A stretch of 64,000 nucleotides of DNA, taken from NCBI RefSeq assembly GCF_025913575.1, contig NZ_CP109785.1, positions 3,534,001 to 3,598,000 of the forward strand. Direction: 5' to 3'. The notes beneath the pieces were generated by a model. That model was not told the origin of the DNA and did no database searches. It saw nothing but the letters and a program-made list of their open reading frames with translations. The position numbers and the translations under genes are program-made. The DNA comes from Halocatena marina (GTDB lineage: Archaea > Halobacteriota > Halobacteria > Halobacteriales > Haloarculaceae). Below are positions 57,776 to 64,000 of the stretch, piece by piece; the stretch's first letter is position 1, and the number at the start of each line of letters is the position of its first letter.

Positions 57776-58198
57776 CTATTCTTGTATCGGCAACTGCGTC
57801 TGCTTTGTTCCCCGTCCCTGTTCGAGAGCAAGCAGTCGCCGTTTCGTAGCGACGCCGTTGGCCGCCGAGTAGCCCTTGAGTTCGCCATCGCTCCCCATGA
57901 CACGATGGCACGGAACGATCAGTGGGACAGGATTGTGCGCGCACGCCTGTCCGACGGCAACGGGTGTAGTATCGAGATCTGCCGCAAGTTCGCCGTACGT
58001 TCGCGTCTCTCCGTAGGGAATCTTACTCATCGCGGTCATCACCTCGCCGGTCAATCCTCCCGGCGTTGTGACTGTTAGATCGAATTCCTGACGATCTCCA
58101 CACTCGTATTCGTACACCTGCTCTCGGATGGCTGCTGGCGACTCATCGATTCGTGATTCGTCAATCTCGACGGTGGTTTCGAAAATATCTACGTTCAT
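57776..58198 (-). CDS. ogt: Methylated-DNA-protein-cysteine methyltransferase (Ogt-like)
   Basis: A 140-residue DNA repair protein that takes O6-alkyl groups from guanine onto its own cysteine. Active-site segment VPCHRVMG has Cys about 97, preceded by IPYGETRTYGELA and GQACAHNPVPLI. Slightly shorter than bacterial Ogt because the N-terminal domain is reduced. Confidence 0.93.
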   Translation of the reverse strand: MNVDIFETTVEIDESRIDESPAAIREQVYEYECGDRQEFDLTVTTPGGLTGEVMTAMSKIPYGETRTYGELAADLDTTPVAVGQACAHNPVPLIVPCHRVMGSDGELKGYSAANGVATKRRLLALEQGRGTKQTQLPIQE

Positions 58199-58962
58199 GA
58201 GTGGATTGTGTTGAATCGTCTCGGTGTCTCTCTAGTGGCTGCTGAAACGGATAACTATTCGCCGCAGAGCGAAAGTAGTTCGTCATCACGTGCATCGACG
58301 GATCTACGACCTGTTGTGGGCTTCGTGATACCAGAATGACTTCGAGAAACCGACGGCGGGCTGGTCCATCAGAAATCAATGTTTCAATTGATAGCTGCAC
58401 TATTTGTCATCTGCTGTGTGATACTACAGCATGAATCGGAAACGGTGTGAGTAAGCACTTATATATGAGTAGAAATGGACTATTCGAATCACAACCAGGC
58501 TCAGTGACCATTTTCTTGTTTCGCTCCGAACTCTGTCGGCCGAAATCGTACTGAATAGAAACTCGTTCGCTTATCATCGTCAAGCATCAGCGACGATACG
58601 TTTCTCTGTCTGTGGATCGGAGTGAGGTGTCGATTCGATAATCTCCATTGACAGTTCGGAGTCGTGCCTCTGTGCATACGACGAAACAGAAAAAATCGCT
58701 CGGTGTAGTTGAGAGCGAACAACCTGTCGAAGCTCACTTTCCATGCGTTGTTTCAAAAATGTTGTTCACTGGTAGCGATTACCATCAGTCACGGGTCGCG
58801 CTGGGCTTGACTGCGTTCGGTAACGGAAGGACGAGTAGCTCTTCGAGCCTCTTATGCGGTGGACATCACGGTGTTCGACGCAAGGGACAGCGTTGTCACT
58901 GATTATCCGATGGTGACCGCCCGTCCCTGTGAGCCCGTCCCTCAAGAGCGCGTCCAGCTGAT
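58199..58962. other. 760-base gap with no supported gene
   Basis: Between ogt and the winged-helix gene. Open frames on both strands lack known motifs. A short stretch near 58457-58471 resembles the TACT-N7-GAGTA motif but no gene starts near it. Confidence 0.5.
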
Positions 58963-59238
58963 TCAGGCGAGGTTCTCTGCCTCAATCGTCTGCCAGATCT
59001 CGCTCCCGTGGTCGGTAATACCGTAGACACGTCCCTTTCGCCGGTCGTCTGAGACGAGCAGCTCGACGAGAGACTGCTCTCGAAGTCGTCCGAGCGCCCG
59101 CGAGACGTGAGAGATGGGTATCTCTCTGTCTTCGGCAATCTGCGACGGTGTTGCAGGACCGATTGCCAGACGTTCGAGAACAGCAACCCGGTAGGTGGAA
59201 CTAACAACGTCGCTCACAGCGTCCCAATCTGGTGCCAT
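58963..59238 (-). CDS. Winged-helix transcription regulator
   Basis: A 91-residue DNA-binding protein with MAPDWDAVSDVVSSTYRVAVLERLAIGPATPSQIAE, the recognition helix ISHVSRALGRLREQSLVELL and a wing DRRKGRVYGITDHG. It belongs to the ArsR/MarR-like archaeal group. Start chosen at ATG 59238. Target genes unknown. Confidence 0.85.
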   Translation of the reverse strand: MAPDWDAVSDVVSSTYRVAVLERLAIGPATPSQIAEDREIPISHVSRALGRLREQSLVELLVSDDRRKGRVYGITDHGSEIWQTIEAENLA

Positions 59239-59508
59239 AGGTCTATCCTGCCACATTATACTCCCTCCCGCACCAATACACTTCCCCTTTCCAGTAACTA
59301 TGATGACAGTAAACGCACCAGTAGGTTTAACCATTACTGCCCCAGTCGTGCTCGACATCAACCGATTGGAACACTGCTAGTAAGTAATTTTCAGTAAGTT
59401 GGCAATGACAACACGCCGCAGTCTTGCGATATCTCTGTCTCGCAACGACGGATTGTCCGAACGTGTTAAACCACAATACCTATCCCTTGCTCTGCTGCTA
59501 GCCCAGAT

Positions 59509-59793
59509 ATGGACCCGATCATCATCCTCTCCCTCATCACTGTGGTAGGGATTATCCTGCTACTGGGGTTGTTCGGTGTCTGTCTTCACTTTGTGTATCG
59601 CACAGTGAACTCGCAAACGACAAGGACGACACGAGGGACGACTGGAGATGGAGCAACCGACGAGCCCGACGAGACCATCGTTCGTGGATCTATTGATGAT
59701 GACAGCGTCGGAGCGGCGGGAGACACCGGTGACTTCGTCTTCGGAGACAGCGATGAGAGCCTTGGGAGTGGCGATCCTAAGCAACAACTCTAA
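59509..59793 (+). CDS. Single-helix membrane protein with acidic tail
   Basis: A 94-residue protein with one N-terminal membrane helix (about 3-28) and a hydrophilic acidic tail. No family recognised. TTAAACC about 45 bases upstream may be its promoter. Confidence 0.5.
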   Translation: MDPIIILSLITVVGIILLLGLFGVCLHFVYRTVNSQTTRTTRGTTGDGATDEPDETIVRGSIDDDSVGAAGDTGDFVFGDSDESLGSGDPKQQL

Positions 59794-59998
59794 GCCGAAT
59801 ACGTCGTTCGAAGAGACGCAGATGTAGGTACGCTGAGTGACTTCTCAGTCGTAGCCATCGGCTTCTCCACCGCACCAAGCGTTCCAAGCTCGCTCGATTG
59901 CCATCGACTGTTACAGCCAGCTCTCTCTTTGCATCGATGCAATCAGATCCGGACGGATCGAACCGCTTGCAGAAACTGATGGAACCGTTTGTCGATCG

Positions 59999-60301
59999 TT
60001 ACTCTACGGATTCGGTCACTTCGTCCTGCGGTTCTGCTTCCGGTTCCTCTTGTGCTGGTTCGATGAGAGTTGCCTCTCCGATGAACGTGCTCGTATCGAA
60101 GGTCTCGACGCGGACAGTAACCTGCGAGCCGACGAGATCTTCCGGTGTATCGAGGAGGGTCAGGTGGCTGTCTCCGACGCGGGCAACAGCGGTACCGTCC
60201 TCGAAACCTGTGACGAAGACCGGGATCTCTTCACCAGGATCGAACGTTGGTTGATTTGTTCGGAATCCCCATCCCTTCAAGTACTGTTTGAGGAAGCTCA
60301 T
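59999..60301 (-). CDS. TRAM-like small RNA-binding-type protein
   Basis: A 100-residue protein with a beta-barrel core (IPVFVTGFEDGTAVARVGDSHLTL ... VGSQVTVRVETFDTSTFIGEATLI) resembling a TRAM domain, and an acidic Glu-rich tail. Haloarchaeal TRAM proteins have been proposed as RNA chaperones. Its ATG overlaps the NhaC-type antiporter stop by four bases, so the two are coupled, which is unexpected for an RNA-binding protein. Confidence 0.7.
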   Translation of the reverse strand: MSFLKQYLKGWGFRTNQPTFDPGEEIPVFVTGFEDGTAVARVGDSHLTLLDTPEDLVGSQVTVRVETFDTSTFIGEATLIEPAQEEPEAEPQDEVTESVE

Positions 60302-61860
60302 AGACGTGTCACCTCCATCGATTGGCGGTCAGAAACGTATTCGAGGCCAAACCCGGAGAGCGCAGCAACGATGAACACGCCGAACAGGAACCAGCCGTGG
60401 AAAACGAACGGCCACACCTCAATCGGATTAGCGACCATCGATTGTGTGAACCAGCCGAACTGCGACGGGAGGTCCCGTATCTCAGCGTATCCGACGAGCA
60501 CACCGCCGGCCCACGGGAAGATGTAACCGAGTGCTGTCGTATTCGCATCGAGGATGTTCGCCCGGCGATACCCGTTAATATTGAATTTCTCACCGATTCG
60601 AGCGATGTACGGTGCGATAGCGATTTCTGCTGCCGTGTTGATTGTGATCATCGCGTTGGCGATGGCCGTCCCGAGTACCATGACTAATTCAGCTCGCCGG
60701 ACGCTCGTAGCTACACTATTGAGCAACCAGTTCTGTAGTGCTTCGAATCCGCCACCACGTATCATGATCTGTGAACCGGCGACGATCAACAGTACAAGGA
60801 TCGCAAGCGGGAAGAATCCTTCTGCACCCGTGTAGATGCTCCCGCCAACTCCTGTGTTGCCGGGTTCGACGAGTTCGATGAAGGGGAGTACAGAGAGCGA
60901 CTGTGCAGCCCCGAGATTCTGGGAAGCCTTGAACACGATCATATCGCTCACGGAAGCCAATCCGAGGAGGAGATTGAGCACGACGGCGACTATAAGGCCC
61001 CACGAGATCGCTTCGACGATGTGTCGTCCACGTACAGCGGTCGCAATGACGACGAACATCGAGAAGAGGTGAATCAATCCCATCGGATTGCTGTTCGAGA
61101 CGAACAGTTGCTGTGCGTTCTGTGAGATGTCAAAGCCGGTCATGTACGACCCTGCGATGATATACCCCACAAAGGCGAGTACAGCGGCGACGATCGCGTA
61201 TTTGAACCGGGAGGAAACGACGCCACCAATGTCAGATTTCTGTGTAACCGCGCTGACGATGGTTGTGTCGCTGACAGGCGCGAGATTGTCACCAAAGGCC
61301 GCTCCGGAGAGAATTGCTCCGAACAACAACACGTGATCCGCACCGAGAACAACTCCTGCTGGGAAAACGAGCGTGGTGAACGCGACCGTCGTTCCGTAGC
61401 CGGTTCCAATACCAGTTGCGAGCAGTGCTGCGAGGATGAACGTTATCGCCGGGAAAATCGATGCGCCGACGTTGAGCGCATCGGCCGCCCAGACTAATCC
61501 ACCGACGAATCCACCCTCTTGAATTGTCTGTGCGAACATCCCGGCCCACAGCCATGCGACGATGGCTGTCGCCGCAACGCGTTGGGTCATCCCCGCAAAA
61601 ATCGTGTTTGCGTACGCTTTCCAACTGCCTTTCACGAACAGCATCCCGAGAATGAGACTGATGAGCATCCCGGCAACGAGCCCAGTTGTGTCACTGACCC
61701 GAAGAACGCCGCTTTGGACGATCGCCCAGATGACGAACAGCGCAATTGGAAGTGCGCTCATCAACGTCCCGCCGTAGAAATTTATTCGTGATTGATCTCG
61801 TGCTTCGGCAGCTTGTGCCAATTCAGTGCTTACGTCTTCGTTATTCGTATTGTCGCTCAT
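60298..61860 (-). CDS. nhaC: Na+/H+ antiporter, NhaC family
   Basis: A 520-residue membrane protein with about twelve helices. The NhaC-type core includes GTGYGTTVAFTTLVFPAG, LSGAAFGDNLAPVSDTTIVSA (conserved acidic and Asp-containing helix-break motif), and a C-terminal NTTALGYIFPWAGG. It would export Na+ in exchange for protons; some family members exchange malate for lactate. Followed by the TRAM-like gene. Confidence 0.87.
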   Translation of the reverse strand: MSDNTNNEDVSTELAQAAEARDQSRINFYGGTLMSALPIALFVIWAIVQSGVLRVSDTTGLVAGMLISLILGMLFVKGSWKAYANTIFAGMTQRVAATAIVAWLWAGMFAQTIQEGGFVGGLVWAADALNVGASIFPAITFILAALLATGIGTGYGTTVAFTTLVFPAGVVLGADHVLLFGAILSGAAFGDNLAPVSDTTIVSAVTQKSDIGGVVSSRFKYAIVAAVLAFVGYIIAGSYMTGFDISQNAQQLFVSNSNPMGLIHLFSMFVVIATAVRGRHIVEAISWGLIVAVVLNLLLGLASVSDMIVFKASQNLGAAQSLSVLPFIELVEPGNTGVGGSIYTGAEGFFPLAILVLLIVAGSQIMIRGGGFEALQNWLLNSVATSVRRAELVMVLGTAIANAMITINTAAEIAIAPYIARIGEKFNINGYRRANILDANTTALGYIFPWAGGVLVGYAEIRDLPSQFGWFTQSMVANPIEVWPFVFHGWFLFGVFIVAALSGFGLEYVSDRQSMEVTRL

Positions 61861-62105
61861 TAGTAATCAATGAATGTTGATGAGAATGGAGAGGGGTTAC
61901 TTCAATCTTGGGAAAGGTGGGAGAATCATCGTGATTTCATCAGTTCTGCGGATACATCCCGGCTTTGATTGTCCGATCGTGGAGTAACAGACGTGAGCGT
62001 GACGCTCCCGGTGATGTGTGGATAGATTACTCCTCGTTTCGCCCAACGCATTGGCGTTTGCTATCATGTGGCAATCAAGGTTCATACAGACAGTCGCTTC
62101 GAAGG

Positions 62106-62113
62106 GTTTATCC
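62106..62113 (+). promoter_or_regulatory. TATA-like element of rpl10e
   Basis: GTTTATCC centred about 30 bases before the rpl10e ATG at 62140. The spacing is that of a leaderless haloarchaeal transcript starting at or next to the ATG. Position-based inference. Confidence 0.45.
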
Positions 62114-62139
62114 ACGATCTGAGCTTCATTTCACGTACT

Positions 62140-62670
62140 ATGGCCGATAAGCCCGCAACCATGTACCGGGATATCGATAAACCGTCGTATACTCGACGGG
62201 AGTATATCACCGGTATTCCTGGCTCGAAGATCGCACAGTTCAAGATGGGAGAGGTCGACGTCGATCCTGACGAGTATCCTATCCAGATCAGTCTTCAGGT
62301 TGAGGAGGCCGTTCAGATCCGTCACGGTTCCCTCGAAGCCGCTCGGCTGTCTGCCAATCGCCACCTCATCAAGGAGCTCGGCGAGAAGAACTACAAGATG
62401 ATTCTCCGAAAGTTCCCCCACCAAGTGCTTCGGGAGAACAAACAGGCAACCGGTGCTGGTGCAGACCGTGTTTCTGACGGAATGCGACAAGCGTTCGGAA
62501 AGATCGTCGGAACGGCTGCACGCATCCAAAACGGCGAGCGCGTATTCACCATCTGGTGTCACCCTGACCAAGCCGAAACCGCCAAGGATGCGCTCCGTCG
62601 CGCATACAATAAGATGTCACCGCCGTGCCGAGTTGTGGTCGAGCGGGGTCAGGAACAGCTCGTTGCATAA
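62140..62670 (+). CDS. rpl10e: Ribosomal protein L10e (uL16)
   Basis: A 176-residue large-subunit protein. It begins [31 protein letters not shown] and contains the [15 protein letters not shown] and [26 protein letters not shown] loop, which reaches the peptidyl transferase/tRNA path. Ends with [14 protein letters not shown]. Family-length; upstream in-frame sequence is not coding. Confidence 0.97.
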   Translation: MADKPATMYRDIDKPSYTRREYITGIPGSKIAQFKMGEVDVDPDEYPIQISLQVEEAVQIRHGSLEAARLSANRHLIKELGEKNYKMILRKFPHQVLRENKQATGAGADRVSDGMRQAFGKIVGTAARIQNGERVFTIWCHPDQAETAKDALRRAYNKMSPPCRVVVERGQEQLVA

Positions 62671-62925
62671 CTCTCGAAATATCGACACTCGATCGTCATT
62701 GGGCGATCGTCTGTCGTGGACACGAGTTTCTGTCGCGCTCACTGCTAGTCATGGTTTAAAATCAGCGACACGAACGTCCCGCGGGTAATTCTGTTCGAGC
62801 GTGGCGTATGGGACAATCATCGAAGAAAGAGAGATCGTTGTAATGAGTTCTCTCTGTTGAGACGTCGGCAACATCAGATATGGAACGACAACTGATTCCG
62901 ACAAACGAAACGCGTCGATCTCTTA

Positions 62926-63195
62926 CTATCGACTTACGGTCCGTACTTGGAACCGTTCGTACCCCCCATACGCCATCGCAAGAGAGCCAAGCCACCAGTT
63001 CCAGCGCTCGGGTAATCGTTTGTCGGGAGCATCACGGAGATTGCGAACGATCTCCTCTCTCGTGAGGGCATTTCCCGTGTCCGCTTCGAATCTACCGGAA
63101 TCAGAAAGGTCCAGCGCCTGCCGGACGACGACGCGGCGTTCACCCGGCGTCGGGTCGAACTCTTCGAGGGCGTCTCCAAGCCGATCGCGGTCCAT
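62926..63195 (-). CDS. Conserved haloarchaeal protein of unknown function
   Basis: An 89-residue charged protein (DRDRLGDALEEFDPTPGERRVVVRQALDLSDSGRF ... REEIVRNLRDAPD) with a helical pattern and a Trp pair near RWNWWLG. The composition is haloarchaeal and the start ATG 63195 is clean. No known domain. It is convergent with rpl10e across a 255-base gap. Confidence 0.65.
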   Translation of the reverse strand: MDRDRLGDALEEFDPTPGERRVVVRQALDLSDSGRFEADTGNALTREEIVRNLRDAPDKRLPERWNWWLGSLAMAYGGYERFQVRTVSR

Positions 63196-63789
63196 ACGCT
63201 AGTGTCGGTCGCGGTTGGCTTTATTCTGCCGTCAATATTGACAGCACACTTCATACCTACTGAATCAGTCAATATTTGTCTCGTGAAAAGAGAGCGTATA
63301 ATTCCACCGCCAGCTACTTACACGCATTTTGTCGTTCTATATCCAACCATTAACAGATGTATTCTACGTAGATTCTCTTCTGGTAGGACGAGTCGAAAAT
63401 TTCGAAATCTATCTATCGAACACCGGTTCGAGTGGGAAATTGTACGTCCTACACCGCTCGACCTACGTCTCGATCACTTCGTGGCTGTCCCAAAGTTCGA
63501 ACAGAAATGATCGCATGCACTTCCCATCAGCCGACGATCTCACTGAAACCGGATCAAGTGAGGTCCTTCCGCCGTGTCGTGCCATCTGTGCTGGATCAAG
63601 ATGACCTTTACCAGCGTGCTGGTGTTCATCGATCGTCCAATCAGATATCTTTCCGACTAGTGTGAATCCTATCCGACAGTGAAACTATCTGGGAGCGCGT
63701 GATAGATCGACACGCTCGGAAGCATCAATAAATACGAAAGATATATAATCAATTATTTGTCAGTGCTCGGTGCACACGGTAGAGCGGGA
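63196..63789. other. 590-base gap upstream-to-downstream of gap
   Basis: Between the 89-residue protein gene and the 3' end of the GAPDH gene. It is AT-rich near 63720-63760. Open frames here have no recognised family. Confidence 0.5.
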
Positions 63790-64000
63790 TTATAGTCCGA
63801 TGCCGAGCGATTCGTTCGTCGTCGATATGCTCTCTCTGGCGTCTGCCTGTTCGGTCACGGCGCGAATGGCGTCGATGTTTTCGGGAACAACATCGCTCTC
63901 CTGATGAATCGCTTGGAAGAGATAGAGGTCGTTGCCCTCCATGCTGATCGATTCCTCCCAGAGGCAGTTCTCCCAGATATCTCCGCGCGGGCGGCCTGCG
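63790..64000 (-). CDS. gap: Glyceraldehyde-3-phosphate dehydrogenase, archaeal type II (3' end only)
   Basis: Only the last 70 codons fall in the window; the 5' part lies beyond 64000. The visible C-terminus reads [17 protein letters not shown] and ends SLGIGL, like archaeal phosphorylating GAPDH. In Haloferax the archaeal-type enzyme is gluconeogenic, so it could oppose the GapN route seen at the other end of the window. Confidence 0.8.
   Translation of the reverse strand, partial: AGRPRGDIWENCLWEESISMEGNDLYLFQAIHQESDVVPENIDAIRAVTEQADARESISTTNESLGIGL

Noticed and set aside
58457..58471. Another ACT-N7-GAGTA resemblance to the TrmB motif
   Set aside because: No gene starts nearby, one half site is weak, and there is no palindromic extension.
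1..64000. CRISPR array, rRNA genes, provirus or defence island
   Set aside because: No regularly spaced repeats, no rRNA-like tract and no recognisable viral or defence genes apart from the tnpB element and a PIN fragment.

Overview
The window comes from a haloarchaeon of moderate GC content. The evidence is the set of strongly acidic proteins, the TAT-type lipoprotein signals, archaeal release factor aRF1, ribosomal protein L10e, the archaeal riboflavin kinase-regulator RbkR, archaeal-type GAPDH and a tRNA-Trp gene with a long intron. Base composition is low for the class (by eye a little over 50 % GC, not computed). A low-GC genus such as Halocatena is possible but cannot be proven here. 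I see no rRNA, CRISPR array, provirus or replication origin.

Region 1 (1-15.5 kb) is a sugar-catabolism block. It holds a non-phosphorylating GAPDH-like gene overlapping or abutting pyruvate kinase, a CUT1 sugar ABC transporter (binding protein, two permeases, ATPase), a divergent ROK sugar kinase, an unassigned enolase-superfamily protein, a KDG aldolase and a gluconate/galactonate dehydratase. Together they outline uptake, a (semi-phosphorylative) Entner-Doudoroff route and a GapN-pyruvate kinase lower branch. Copies of a TACT-N7-GAGTA-type motif, the form known for the haloarchaeal regulator TrmB, sit in front of gapN, the ROK gene and the dehydratase. A bacterial-PH-domain pair and a BolA gene lie inside this block.

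Region 2 (15.7-35.9 kb) is mostly housekeeping: AI-2E-type permease, hisA, 2Fe-2S ferredoxin, HD hydrolase, aRF1, a MinD-like ATPase with a 36-residue membrane peptide, argS, rbkR-ribB, aroA, the DUF5794/DUF5795-like pair, tRNA-Trp, dinB, an acyl-CoA synthetase, a HerA-like ATPase and a formate/nitrite-type channel. An IS1341-type element (a DUF2080-like small gene plus tnpB) abuts the channel gene. Its tnpB is split by a 53-bp double-hairpin sequence, and a diverged second copy lies at the tnpB 3' end.

Region 3 (37.8-50.8 kb) looks accessory, with long AT-rich gaps. It contains ilvA, a GNAT enzyme, a CDP-alcohol phosphatidyltransferase, a DUF2267 protein, a PiT phosphate transporter, a ZIP metal transporter, four universal stress protein genes (seven Usp domains) and dodecin.

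Region 4 (50.9-64 kb) holds a five-gene branched-chain amino-acid-type ABC transporter, a short bacterial-type prolyl-tRNA synthetase, O6-alkylguanine transferase, a winged-helix regulator, a TRAM-like protein overlapping an NhaC-type antiporter, rpl10e, and the 3' end of archaeal-type GAPDH. Start codons were chosen by domain alignment, overlaps and promoter spacing and may differ from experimental starts.
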